Below are positions 26,191-34,946 of a DNA stretch of 64,000 nt, piece by piece. This stretch comes from Spirochaetales bacterium. GTDB taxonomy: Bacteria > Spirochaetota > Spirochaetia > Sphaerochaetales > Sphaerochaetaceae. Under the pieces are notes generated by a model that made no database searches, was not told the origin of the DNA, and worked only from the letters and a program-made list of their open reading frames with translations. Numbering within the stretch: position 1 is the stretch's first letter; each line of letters starts with the position of its first letter. Location: NCBI GenBank assembly GCA_017470995.1, contig JAFUXI010000034.1, forward strand, positions 1 through 64,000. Direction: 5' to 3'. A program made the position numbers and the translations under genes.

Positions 26191-27474
26191 TTATACCAGT
26201 TTGGAGGCGGCCGTGTAAACAGTATCGATCAGGTCTTCTATCTTCTCCGCATCGACACTTGAGAATGCAAGCCTGATGTGATGCTCGTCACAGCGGATGA
26301 CTCCGGTCTGATATTCGTCCATCAGAACCGTGCGGAGCTTCTCTGCATCGCAGGCGCACCAGAAGAGCATGAAATAACCGCTGTTGAACGGAAGGGCCTT
26401 CAGGAAGGACTCGGAGGAATGTCTCTTCAGGGCTTTCTTGAGCGCAAAGTATCGCTCCCCTATCTTCTTCACTCCCAGAGCCTTGTCCGCACCATGGTTC
26501 GGATCTGCCATTCCCTTGAGAAGGATGTTCTGGGCAGGCATGGAGCAGTTGGAAAGGCTTCCGCGGATTGCGCCCATGGTCTTCTGCATGAGGGCATCGT
26601 ACTGGGCTTCCGAGAAATTCTTGCTTCCATAGGTGATGAATGCGATTCTGAAACCCCATACCATCTCTTCCTTGGTTGCCGCATCGCACTTGATTGCAAG
26701 AATGTTCTCGCTCAGGTCGCAGGTTTTTGCGAATATGCTCTGGTGACAGGGCTCGTCATCGAAGAACAGTCCGAAGTAGGCATCGTCCGTGACCAGTACG
26801 ATCTTCTTGCCGGCATCGGCATGCTTCTTGAGGACGGCTGCAATGGCATCGGTCTCTGAGTCCGTCGGGGTATATCCGGTGGGGTTGTTGGGGAAATTGA
26901 GAATCACCATGACGCAGTCCTCGGCCGACTCGAGAGCCTGATCCAGACCCTCGCAGTTGAAGCCCTCCCCCTTGAAGAGCGGGAACAGGATCTTGTTGGC
27001 CTGACGCTGCTCGTCCAGGATCAGGTTGTAATTCTCCCAGTACATGTCAGGAAGAACGACGTCTCCTCCGATTTCCAGAAAGAGCGAGCACACGAGACTG
27101 AGGCTGTTGGTAAGACCGCTTGCGACAATAGGAAGGGAAATGCTCTTGCCTTCAAGCAGAGGGTTCTTGGCATACATATCCTCTTTCCATTTCTTCCTGA
27201 GCCCGGGAAGGCCTCCCATAGGTGCATAGGGGAAGATCTCCCCCACCTTCATATCGGGGGCGAACTCGGCCTTCATTGCGGGGATATACATGGCGCTGCC
27301 GTTCTCGAGGGCAACACCTATGGTTGCATTGAACCTTGTGGCCTTCTGCTTTGCCTCTGCGCTTTGGACGATGATTCCCTTGGGAACATACATCCTCAGG
27401 CCGTAGTCGGAAAGAAGATCATAGGCACAGGTACCTTTCAGAGCCTCATTGAGTCCAACAGCAAGTTCATGCAT
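26191..27474 (-). CDS. PLP-dependent aminotransferase, class I/II
   Basis: The 427-residue enzyme has the fold-type I pattern: ASGLTNSLSLVCSLF cofactor-phosphate segment, NFPNNPTGY, TDDAYFGLFFD, the Schiff-base lysine region CDAATKEE, and the substrate-carboxylate Arg near IRLAFSSV. It transfers amino groups between an amino acid and a 2-oxo acid; the donor is not clear. The ATG at 27474 is seven bases behind GAGGGG and is preferred over an ATG two codons earlier. The family branch with the TKEEMVWGFR segment is common in anaerobes. Confidence 0.85.
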   Translation of the reverse strand: MHELAVGLNEALKGTCAYDLLSDYGLRMYVPKGIIVQSAEAKQKATRFNATIGVALENGSAMYIPAMKAEFAPDMKVGEIFPYAPMGGLPGLRKKWKEDMYAKNPLLEGKSISLPIVASGLTNSLSLVCSLFLEIGGDVVLPDMYWENYNLILDEQRQANKILFPLFKGEGFNCEGLDQALESAEDCVMVILNFPNNPTGYTPTDSETDAIAAVLKKHADAGKKIVLVTDDAYFGLFFDDEPCHQSIFAKTCDLSENILAIKCDAATKEEMVWGFRIAFITYGSKNFSEAQYDALMQKTMGAIRGSLSNCSMPAQNILLKGMADPNHGADKALGVKKIGERYFALKKALKRHSSESFLKALPFNSGYFMLFWCACDAEKLRTVLMDEYQTGVIRCDEHHIRLAFSSVDAEKIEDLIDTVYTAASKLV

Positions 27475-27523
27475 ACTCATACCCCTCTTTTTGATATTTA
27501 TAGAGAATTATATCAATTTTTAT

Positions 27524-28666
27524 TCAAAAGAGAAGTCCCTGATCGAGGGAAACAGGTCTTCTGTTGTCCGCAAGGACCCTTGACATGTACTCGCGGTTGA
27601 GGTTCAGGTCGTTCACGATGCGCACCAGCATGTCCTCGGACACAAGGTTCTGCTCATTGAACAGGTAGATCAGGGCCTTTTCCGCAATGTATTCGGGCCT
27701 GAGAGAGTTCATGTAGACTTCCTCGTTCGGATCTCCCTTGTACCTGGCGCTCAGATTCTTGTAGAGCTGGCTCTTCTTCATGCTGTACTTGAGGTTCTCG
27801 ATCTCGGCCTTGAGCTTTCTGGGATTCCCCTTGTTTGCCTCCTCTGCCATCGGCTTGAGAGTGAAGAACGTATACTCCTTTCCGGGCAGGAAGTGATGCT
27901 CGTCGCATCTGGAGGCGTAGTTGGGAGTCTCCGAACCGGTCTTGGTGCTGTCACCTCCGACTACGATCAGCGGATCGAAATACAGCGCCGGACACTCCTT
28001 GCCGTCCACCGTGTAGTAGCGGTACGTGTAGAAAGCATCCTTTATGCAATCCGCATGCTCGCAGTAGGCCGTAAGCGGAATGACATCTGTGGCGATATCC
28101 AGCATCAGACGTGCAGTGGAATTGAAGATGTCGCGCCTGAAGTTGAGAATCAGCGTCGGGAAGATGAACATCACCCCGCGCTCGAGACTCTGGTTGCGGA
28201 TCACATAGGCCAGCCTCTCATCAAAGAACGATGCCTCATCGATTATGTAGGTTCCTACGGTGGGATTGTCCTCAATAACCTTCTCGAAGTCGAAGGAATC
28301 GCGGATACGTGCGATGTTCTCTCCGCAACGGATATAGCCGCTGCGGAAAGCCATTGCATCCTCCGGATATTCGGTGAATCTGGCTCCGTCTATCTGGCTT
28401 CTGATGAAGAACACATTGCGCCTGTCCACATCACCGGTACTGGTGAGGGCCTTGACGGTATCGCTCTTCTTCATGGCCACGGAGGCATCGCGCCAGACCT
28501 TGGCGGCGAACTCCGTCTTTCCGGAGCCCATGGGCCCTATCAGAAGAACCCTGCGCCCCGGACGCGTGAAATCGAAGTGCGTGAAGGTCTGGTGGACTTC
28601 CAACGTGGGAAAGCCCAGACTCTTGAGGAAATCTTCGCTTGAATTGATTGCTCCCAGCGGACTCAT
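27524..28666 (-). CDS. thymidine-kinase-like P-loop protein with N- and C-terminal extensions
   Basis: The 380-residue product has Walker A GPMGSGKTEF (about 44-53), Walker B YIIDEASFF (thymidine kinase has DEAQFF), and a zinc region with CEHADC and later YASRCDEHHF. These are the landmarks of type II thymidine kinase. It is about twice the usual 190-200 residues. About 40 residues precede the P-loop, about 30 are inserted after it, and a helical C-terminus of about 120 residues follows the zinc region. The Gln of the DEAQ motif is Ser here. It starts two bases after the deoC stop, so both genes are co-expressed. A nucleoside kinase role fits the context but is unproven. Confidence 0.6.
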   Translation of the reverse strand: MSPLGAINSSEDFLKSLGFPTLEVHQTFTHFDFTRPGRRVLLIGPMGSGKTEFAAKVWRDASVAMKKSDTVKALTSTGDVDRRNVFFIRSQIDGARFTEYPEDAMAFRSGYIRCGENIARIRDSFDFEKVIEDNPTVGTYIIDEASFFDERLAYVIRNQSLERGVMFIFPTLILNFRRDIFNSTARLMLDIATDVIPLTAYCEHADCIKDAFYTYRYYTVDGKECPALYFDPLIVVGGDSTKTGSETPNYASRCDEHHFLPGKEYTFFTLKPMAEEANKGNPRKLKAEIENLKYSMKKSQLYKNLSARYKGDPNEEVYMNSLRPEYIAEKALIYLFNEQNLVSEDMLVRIVNDLNLNREYMSRVLADNRRPVSLDQGLLF

Positions 28667-28668
28667 GC

Positions 28669-29316
28669 TTACTTGGCCGCCGTGACGATGGCAATACCTG
28701 CGCTGCAACCGAGGCGGTTTGCTCCGGCTTCGATCATCTTGAGGGCATCCTCATATGTTCTGATTCCGCCGGCAGCCTTGACGCCGACCTTGGAACCGAC
28801 TGTCTTTCTCATCAGTGCAACATCCTCTGCCTTGGCTCCGCCTGTGGAGAATCCGGTTGATGTCTTGACGAAATCTGCACCGGCTTTGACTGAAAGCTCG
28901 CAGGCGCGGACCTTCTCCTCGTCTGTGAGGAGGCAGGCTTCGATGATGACCTTCAGGTGCTTGTCGCCGCAGGCCTTCTTGACCTCACGGATATCGTTCT
29001 CAACCAGATCGTTCTTGCCGTCCTTGAGCCATCCGATGTTGATGACCATGTCTACCTCGTCGGCACCGTCTGCGACTGCACAGGCAGCTTCATAGGCCTT
29101 GGCCTTGGTGCACATGGCTCCGAGGGGGAATCCGACTACCACGCAGACGTTCACGCCGGTGCCCTTGAGCTGCTCGGCGCAGAACCTGGTCCAGCAGGTA
29201 TTGACGCAGACGCTTGCGAACTTCCACTCCTTGGCCTCCGCACAGAGTTTCTCAATCTTTTCCTGGGTAGCATTGGCAGCCAGAACGGTATGGTCAATGT
29301 ATGATGCAATGTTCAT
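28669..29316 (-). CDS. deoC: deoxyribose-phosphate aldolase
   Basis: The 215-residue class I aldolase splits 2-deoxyribose-5-phosphate into acetaldehyde and glyceraldehyde-3-phosphate. The Schiff-base lysine is Lys151 (VKTSTGF), with Asp88 and Lys180 as the supporting pair. The start at 29316 has AAGGAGA eight bases upstream; a longer frame upstream lacks homology. Followed by the thymidine-kinase-like gene, it suggests a deoxynucleoside salvage/catabolism unit. Confidence 0.95.
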   Translation of the reverse strand: MNIASYIDHTVLAANATQEKIEKLCAEAKEWKFASVCVNTCWTRFCAEQLKGTGVNVCVVVGFPLGAMCTKAKAYEAACAVADGADEVDMVINIGWLKDGKNDLVENDIREVKKACGDKHLKVIIEACLLTDEEKVRACELSVKAGADFVKTSTGFSTGGAKAEDVALMRKTVGSKVGVKAAGGIRTYEDALKMIEAGANRLGCSAGIAIVTAAK

Positions 29317-29347
29317 TTTAAGTCTCCTTGTACTCGATAGCTTACCA

Positions 29348-29376
29348 TTAACAAGTATCAGTTTACAAGTTATAAT
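29348..29376 (+). promoter_or_regulatory. sigma-70 promoter for the aldo/keto reductase
   Basis: TTAACA (29348-29353), a 17-base spacer and a perfect TATAAT (29371-29376). Seven bases then precede the ATG at 29384, so the mRNA should start at or one base before the start codon. Confidence 0.65.
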
Positions 29377-29383
29377 GCTCCCC

Positions 29384-30292
29384 ATGAGAACCTATCTGGG
29401 CACCTGGCAGACAGCTCCGTCCGACGGATTCTGGACAGACCAGAGCCTCCGTGACAGCGAAAACGTGATCTCAAGAGCCGTCAGACTCGGGATGCGGTGT
29501 TTCGATACCGCCCAAAGCTACGGAAAGGGCCGCTCGGAGCAGACGCTTGCCAAGATCCTTCGCCGCTTCCCGGACCTTTCGTTTACGGTCGATACCAAGA
29601 TAATGCCCAGCTCCAAGAGCCCCGAAGAGCTTCTGGAAATCAGCCTCGAGCGTCTGAAACCTCTGACCATAGATTGCCTCTACCTGCACTGGCCAAGAAG
29701 CGGGTTCGATAATTTGGATTTCCTCAGGAAGATGGATTATCTGAAGAAAAAGAAGCTGATCGGAAAGCTCGGGGTCTGCAACATTCCGCTGAAGGACCTC
29801 AGGCAGTTTGTCCGATCCGGCCTGAAGATCGACCGCATACAGAGACCGGTCTCCCTTCTCTGGACCAGAGAGCTTGATGAGACACTTGCCTTCTGCAGGG
29901 AAAACAATATGGAACTTGCAGCCTACAGCCCTACGGGAATGGGCCTTCTGAGCGGCAAATACCGCAACGCACAAGATCTCCGGGACGGAAGATCCAAGTT
30001 ATTCTGCTTCAACGAAAAGTGTCTGAAAGCCTATCACGACCTTCTTGACTTGGTTGCCCGGACAGCAGAAAACAATGGCCTGACAAACACAGATGTTGCC
30101 AGAATATGGACAGGGAATACAAATTCGGACATCATTATCCTTGGAGCCCGGAACACGGACCAGCTTGAGCAGAACCTGAGAGAGAACCTGAAACTCAGCT
30201 CTTCGGAACTTTCCGACCTCAGTGCGGCGGCAAAGAAACTGGACAGATCAAGCATGGACGTCTGCGAAAACATCTTTTCGTACAACTGGTAA
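29384..30292 (+). CDS. aldo/keto reductase
   Basis: The 302-residue TIM-barrel oxidoreductase has the catalytic tetrad Asp41, Tyr46, Lys72 and His102, seen in FDTAQSY, DTK and LYLHW. The C-terminal NADPH-binding segment is [14 protein letters not shown]. The start is fixed by homology (RTYLGTW) and by the promoter lying directly upstream. There is no ribosome site, so translation is predicted to be leaderless. The substrate is unknown. It faces away from deoC and shares the intergenic region with it. Confidence 0.88.
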   Translation: MRTYLGTWQTAPSDGFWTDQSLRDSENVISRAVRLGMRCFDTAQSYGKGRSEQTLAKILRRFPDLSFTVDTKIMPSSKSPEELLEISLERLKPLTIDCLYLHWPRSGFDNLDFLRKMDYLKKKKLIGKLGVCNIPLKDLRQFVRSGLKIDRIQRPVSLLWTRELDETLAFCRENNMELAAYSPTGMGLLSGKYRNAQDLRDGRSKLFCFNEKCLKAYHDLLDLVARTAENNGLTNTDVARIWTGNTNSDIIILGARNTDQLEQNLRENLKLSSSELSDLSAAAKKLDRSSMDVCENIFSYNW

Positions 30293-30324
30293 GCAGTTAG
30301 AATCAGAATCAGGACGGCAGTGGA

Positions 30325-30906
30325 ATGAAGGTACTTAGGCAAGAGCGCAAGGCAGAACTCATAGTAAAGAAATCCCGCTTCATCTCCATTGCCAGAACCT
30401 GCAACGACCCTGCCGAGGTTAAGAGAATCGTGGAGGAAACAAGGGCGATGTACCCCGATGCCACCCACGTTGTCCATGCGGCGGTAATGGGAAACCAGTT
30501 CTCCTTTTCAGATGACCACGAGCCCAAGAACACCGCAGGGCGCCCTGCGCTCGAAGTCCTCAAGGGATCGGGGATCACAAACATCATCGTCCTGATCATC
30601 AGATATTTCGGAGGCACCCTTCTGGGCACCGGAGGCCTTGTCAAAGCCTATGGCGACAGTACCAAGCTGGTCCTTGACGGGATAGAGACGGAAGAACTGG
30701 TGGAGAAGACCCCCTTCTCCATAACCATCGGCTATGACATGTACGAGAACACAAAGCGAATCCTGAGCTCGGTCAACGCCGACTCCGTAAAGGAGGACTT
30801 CGGCACGGAGATAACAATCAGCGGCCAGATTCCGGTTTCCGAGAAGGAAAACCTTGTCTCCAGGATTTCGGACCTATCAAACGGCAAACGCCAGGTATCT
30901 TTCTGA
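30325..30906 (+). CDS. yigZ: IMPACT/YigZ family protein
   Basis: The 193-residue protein has the family core FSDDHEPKNTAGRPALEVL followed by RYFGGTLLGTGGLVKAYGD, and the C-terminal DUF1949-like beta-alpha domain (from about residue 135). YigZ proteins bind nucleic acid or ribosome-linked partners; their exact bacterial role is not settled. It lies 32 bases after the aldo/keto reductase. The ribosome site is weak. The usual SDDGEP motif has His in place of Gly, a minor variation. Confidence 0.9.
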   Translation: MKVLRQERKAELIVKKSRFISIARTCNDPAEVKRIVEETRAMYPDATHVVHAAVMGNQFSFSDDHEPKNTAGRPALEVLKGSGITNIIVLIIRYFGGTLLGTGGLVKAYGDSTKLVLDGIETEELVEKTPFSITIGYDMYENTKRILSSVNADSVKEDFGTEITISGQIPVSEKENLVSRISDLSNGKRQVSF

Positions 30907-30968
30907 TTAGGAAAACCGGTCTTAAAAAAAGCGTGATAATACTTTAGAATAGAACCCAGGAGGCCCGC

Positions 30969-32210
30969 ATGCAGACACTCAGACAGGACGCCGACAGAAT
31001 AATCGAAGCAGCAATACACGCAGCTCTTCCGGATACCGCAGTGAAGAAGGCTCTCAAGGAAATCTCCTTCCCGGAAGGAGGACGGCTGATACTCGTTGCC
31101 ACAGGCAAAGCCGCCTGGCAGATGGCCAAGGCAGCCTGGGATGAAATCGGCGGCAGAGTCGACCGCGGCGTGGTTGTCACAAAATATGACCACAGCAAGG
31201 GTGCAATCGGAAATCTTGAAATCTACGAAGCCGGACACCCCGTCTCGGACAAAAACAGCTACGAGGCAACAGGAAAGGCCATAGAAGCGGTAAGCAATCT
31301 GACAGACAAGGACAGCGTCCTCTTTTTGCTTTCCGGCGGAGGTTCCGCCCTCTTCGAGAAGCCGCTGATCGATGAATCGGAAAACCAGAGCATAACGAAA
31401 CAGCTTCTCAAGTGCGGAGCAAGCATAGTGGAGATGAACACGATCAGAAAGCGCCTTTCAGCAGTCAAGGGAGGCCGTTTTGCACAGCTCTGCAGCCCTG
31501 CCCACGTATACACCATCGTCCTTTCCGACATCATCGGAGATCCGCTGGACATGATTGCCTCCGGCCCTGCCTACCCTGACAGCTCGACATGCGACCAAGC
31601 CATGGAGATTGCCTCACGATACAACCTTCAGCTGTCAGACAAGGCACAGGCTCTTCTCAGGCAGGAAACTCCCAAGACCCTGGATAATGTCACCACCTAT
31701 GTCACGGGAAGCGTGAAGCAGCTCTGCAAGGCCGCAGAAGAGACTGCCGCGCAGCTCGGCTACACCCCCGTCTTTTTAAGTGCCAGCCTTGAATGCGAAG
31801 CCCGAGAAGCCGGATCATTTCTGGCATCGATTGCCCGGGACCATCAGGACAGCAGAAAGTCTCTGGCCTTCATTGCCGGAGGAGAAACCGTCGTACACCT
31901 TACCGGCCATGGCCTCGGCGGCCGCAACCAGGAGATTGCCCTCTCTGCCGCCGACAGTATCGACAACTGCAGGGAGACCTGTGTTTTCTCGGTAGGATCC
32001 GACGGAACCGATGGCCCGACCGACGCTGCCGGCGGATACTGTGACCAGGATACAAATCAAGCGCTCAAAGCCCAGGGTCTGGACATCAAGGCCGTCCTAT
32101 CGGACAACGATGCCTACCACGCCCTGCAGAAATCTGATGGGCTTATCTTCACCGGCGCAACGGGCACCAACGTCAACGACCTGAGCGTGCTTCTGATCCG
32201 CAGGCACTGA
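30969..32210 (+). CDS. glycerate 2-kinase (DUF4147/MOFRL type)
   Basis: The 413-residue cytoplasmic kinase phosphorylates glycerate to 2-phosphoglycerate. The N-terminal DUF4147 domain has VATGKAAWQMAKAA, FLLSGGGSALFE and the MNTIRKRLSAVKGGRFA lysine region. The C-terminal MOFRL domain has GGETVVHLTGHGLGGRNQE and the acidic SDGTDGPTDAAGG loop. AGGAGG precedes the ATG. The methyltransferase gene follows without a gap. Confidence 0.88.
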   Translation: MQTLRQDADRIIEAAIHAALPDTAVKKALKEISFPEGGRLILVATGKAAWQMAKAAWDEIGGRVDRGVVVTKYDHSKGAIGNLEIYEAGHPVSDKNSYEATGKAIEAVSNLTDKDSVLFLLSGGGSALFEKPLIDESENQSITKQLLKCGASIVEMNTIRKRLSAVKGGRFAQLCSPAHVYTIVLSDIIGDPLDMIASGPAYPDSSTCDQAMEIASRYNLQLSDKAQALLRQETPKTLDNVTTYVTGSVKQLCKAAEETAAQLGYTPVFLSASLECEAREAGSFLASIARDHQDSRKSLAFIAGGETVVHLTGHGLGGRNQEIALSAADSIDNCRETCVFSVGSDGTDGPTDAAGGYCDQDTNQALKAQGLDIKAVLSDNDAYHALQKSDGLIFTGATGTNVNDLSVLLIRRH

Positions 32211-32975
32211 ATGGACATCTACGAAGCCAACCGCAAGGCCTGGAACAACGAAGCCTCTTTAGGCAACTTCTGGACGCTCATGGTCAAGGACGAGCAGATC
32301 CGGAAAGCACGTGAGGGCAATCCCGAAATCTGGGTCACCCCGTTCAAGGCTGTTCCCCTGACCTGGATCTCCGATCTCAAGGGGCAGGAGGTCCTCCTTG
32401 CATGTTCAGGCGGAGGCCAGCAGACCCCTATTCTTGCGGCATACGGAGCAAACGTCACCACGCTGGACATCTCGGACAGCCAGATCAGTCAGGATAGAGC
32501 CGCCCTTGAAAAGTATGGCCTCAAAGCCACCCTGGTGCGGGCCAACGTACTTGAAATGCCGTTTGAAGACAACAGTTTCAAAGCCGTCATCATGCCCCAG
32601 GCAATGAATTTCATCGATGACCTGGAAAAACTGTACACCGAAGTCAAGCGCGTCCTAAGAAGCGGCGGAGTCTTCATCTTCGGCACGGCGAACCCCATCC
32701 TCTACACCTTCGACGAGCGCATACAAGACAGAAAGCTCAAGGTCAGATACACAATCCCCTTCTCCCATTCCAAAAGCCTCTCGGAAAAGGCCCTCGCCTC
32801 CAGGTTGTCTGAAAACGATACCCTTGAGTTCTCGCACACCCTGGATTCAATTCTGGGATTGCTTACACTAAAGGGCTTTGCCATAACCGGGTTCTATACC
32901 GACAGCGCCGGAAGCGAGCCTACGGACTCCTTTGTCCATGACAGCCATCTGGCCGTCAGAGCCGTTCTGGCATAA
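32211..32975 (+). CDS. class I SAM-dependent methyltransferase
   Basis: The 254-residue enzyme has the SAM-binding LACSGGGQQTPILAAYG loop (motif I, with Cys-Ser for the usual Gly-x-Gly start). It also has the acidic TLDIS at the end of strand 2, and motifs LEMPFEDNSF and VLRSGGVFIFGT. It begins on the base after the kinase stop, has no ribosome site of its own, and probably depends on coupling. The substrate is unknown; related proteins methylate small molecules. Confidence 0.83.
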   Translation: MDIYEANRKAWNNEASLGNFWTLMVKDEQIRKAREGNPEIWVTPFKAVPLTWISDLKGQEVLLACSGGGQQTPILAAYGANVTTLDISDSQISQDRAALEKYGLKATLVRANVLEMPFEDNSFKAVIMPQAMNFIDDLEKLYTEVKRVLRSGGVFIFGTANPILYTFDERIQDRKLKVRYTIPFSHSKSLSEKALASRLSENDTLEFSHTLDSILGLLTLKGFAITGFYTDSAGSEPTDSFVHDSHLAVRAVLA

Positions 32976-33052
32976 GAGAACGGATGTTTACTATCCTTTC
33001 GCTGTCCGGTGTAACTTCTCGGATGGCGATTGTTTTATAGTTTAGATATTCA

Positions 33053-33081
33053 TTTACATAAACCGAATATATGGGGATAAT
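33053..33081 (+). promoter_or_regulatory. sigma-70 promoter for the lipoprotein/beta-barrel pair
   Basis: TTTACA (33053-33058), a 17-base spacer and GATAAT (33076-33081). The predicted leader of about 43 bases contains the palindrome at 33103-33118. Confidence 0.5.
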
Positions 33082-33102
33082 AGGTTTATTGGATTCGTTT
33101 CT

Positions 33103-33118
33103 CGGAGCCCGGGCTCCG
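33103..33118 (+). promoter_or_regulatory. perfect 16-base palindrome directly upstream of the ribosome site
   Basis: CGGAGCCCGGGCTCCG ends three bases before AGGAGG in the leader of the gene at 33132. It can fold as a 6-bp hairpin with a four-base loop, or serve as an operator for a dimeric regulator. Confidence 0.45.
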
Positions 33119-33131
33119 ACAGGAGGAAAAC

Positions 33132-34946
33132 GTGAAGAAAATTCTTCTGGGACTTTTTGTAGTTGTCATGATCATCGGTCTTACGGCATGTTCTCAGGAC
33201 CTTTCGTCCAAAATGGGTGCGAACATGAAGAAGATGGGCAACAACATCTATGGAATCAGAGCCAATATGGCTGATGTAAACAAGGCTTCCGGCGCCGTTG
33301 ACAGCTCGGTCGACAGTGACGGAAATGTCAATATCAACAAAGCCGCAGATATCATGAAGTTGCTCGACGGCATCAAGCAGTCCAAGCAGAAAACCGATGC
33401 TCTCAGGGAGAGCCTTCAGGAGTCGGCCGGAACAACGGATGCGCAGCTTGCAGCAAGCGTCACGGAAACAAAGGCAGCCCTTGCGGCAAAGATCGCAACT
33501 CTCGAAGACGGAAACCAGAAGACGGTTGCAAACGTTATCAAGAGCGCCCTCGAATCGGTGGAAACCAGTGTTTCACCCAATCCCACAAAAGCAGAAGTCG
33601 CTACGGTGGCAATCCTCAACGAAATGGCAAAAGTCATCACCAATCTGGATGATGACAGCATTGAAAACATCGCCGATCAGGGACAGGAAGCTCTCGATGC
33701 GCTTCTCATTGTCTCGGGACTCGGAAGCATGGATCTGCTTGACAATCTTACCCTTCAGAACATCCTCGGAAGCGTAGGGTCCAAGGCTGCCGGAGACGAT
33801 GACGAACAATTCTTCCAGCACATGGTTACTAATCTCGTGAAGTTTGTCTGTACCGACGGAAAGTTCAGCCAGCTCCGTTACAATTCCTTCATTTTCCAGG
33901 CAAAAACCCTGAGAGCCGCCTATGAGATGATTTCGCTGAAGTACATCAGAAACGCAACTTCCGTCAATGACTACGATGCGATTCTGAAAACCAGCTTCAG
34001 CCACGGTCTGGATGTTGAAGACCTGATAAAGTACATCATCTCATGGAACTTTATCGAACTTGACAACATCATCGGCAATGACATAATCGGAGAGACCCTC
34101 GGTGCAATGATTTCGCCGACCAACTATGATAAGCTCACGAATCTCTCCGATCCGAGCAAGAATTTCGACGATGAAGCAATGCAGGAGGCATTGAAGAAAT
34201 TCTCCGATGCGGCTCTGTTGGCTTTCGGGCTGAACTTCGACGCACTAAAGGATTTCTCTTTCCCCTCAACCAGACAGTATTCAGATGATGAACTTCTGGA
34301 AGATATCCTGAGGGATGAGCTGAACAAAATCTACGAAGACAAGGCCGTTGAGGACAAGCAGAAAACGGATCCGGAATTCCCCAGAAGCGACGAGGAACTT
34401 GAGGAGTACCTGAACGATAATGAGGTTTCGATTCAGATAATCCTTGCCGTGGCGGATGCCATGAGTCAGGAAAAAAACGGTGAATATGCCATTCCGTCCA
34501 ATCCCACTTATGATACTGAATCCCGCACGGAAGAGGAGATTGCAGCAATAAGGGCAGAGAGGGAAACCCTTATCAGGGGCTATCTCAAGGCTGAACCTTT
34601 CAATTATACGGATGAAAGCCTGCAGGAAGCCATGAATGCGGCTCTTGAAGCAGCACGTGAAAATGACATGATGTTCATGGTTCTTGCGATTACCTTCCAG
34701 GTCTCCGAGATCCTCGACCCGGAAAAAGGCAAAGACAAGATTGCCGATCTCGGAGATGCCGTGAAGGCGCTTCCCGGGGATTTCATGAGGTTTGTCGGAA
34801 CCGCAGTCGTGATTCTTACGGATGCCGAATGGCATGAAACCCTTCTCTCTCTTGCCAAAGTTCCGGCAAGTGAAGAGCACAAGGTGTCATACCTTCTCAA
34901 AGTATCTTCCGGCAGTCTGTTCGGCTTCGGAGAGGAGGATGAATAA
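33132..34946 (+). CDS. large lipoprotein of unknown function
   Basis: The 604-residue product starts at GTG behind AGGAGG. The signal peptide ends in a lipobox (GLTAC, Cys20). The mature protein is almost entirely helical: an N-terminal part rich in Lys/Asn/Asp with coiled-coil character (about 25-150), a middle helical bundle, and an acidic stretch around 385-470. I recognise no enzymatic motif. Its stop shares a base with the start of the beta-barrel gene (TAATG), so the two are translationally coupled. They probably act together at the outer membrane. The pair has its own promoter and terminator. Confidence 0.7.
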   Translation: MKKILLGLFVVVMIIGLTACSQDLSSKMGANMKKMGNNIYGIRANMADVNKASGAVDSSVDSDGNVNINKAADIMKLLDGIKQSKQKTDALRESLQESAGTTDAQLAASVTETKAALAAKIATLEDGNQKTVANVIKSALESVETSVSPNPTKAEVATVAILNEMAKVITNLDDDSIENIADQGQEALDALLIVSGLGSMDLLDNLTLQNILGSVGSKAAGDDDEQFFQHMVTNLVKFVCTDGKFSQLRYNSFIFQAKTLRAAYEMISLKYIRNATSVNDYDAILKTSFSHGLDVEDLIKYIISWNFIELDNIIGNDIIGETLGAMISPTNYDKLTNLSDPSKNFDDEAMQEALKKFSDAALLAFGLNFDALKDFSFPSTRQYSDDELLEDILRDELNKIYEDKAVEDKQKTDPEFPRSDEELEEYLNDNEVSIQIILAVADAMSQEKNGEYAIPSNPTYDTESRTEEEIAAIRAERETLIRGYLKAEPFNYTDESLQEAMNAALEAARENDMMFMVLAITFQVSEILDPEKGKDKIADLGDAVKALPGDFMRFVGTAVVILTDAEWHETLLSLAKVPASEEHKVSYLLKVSSGSLFGFGEEDE

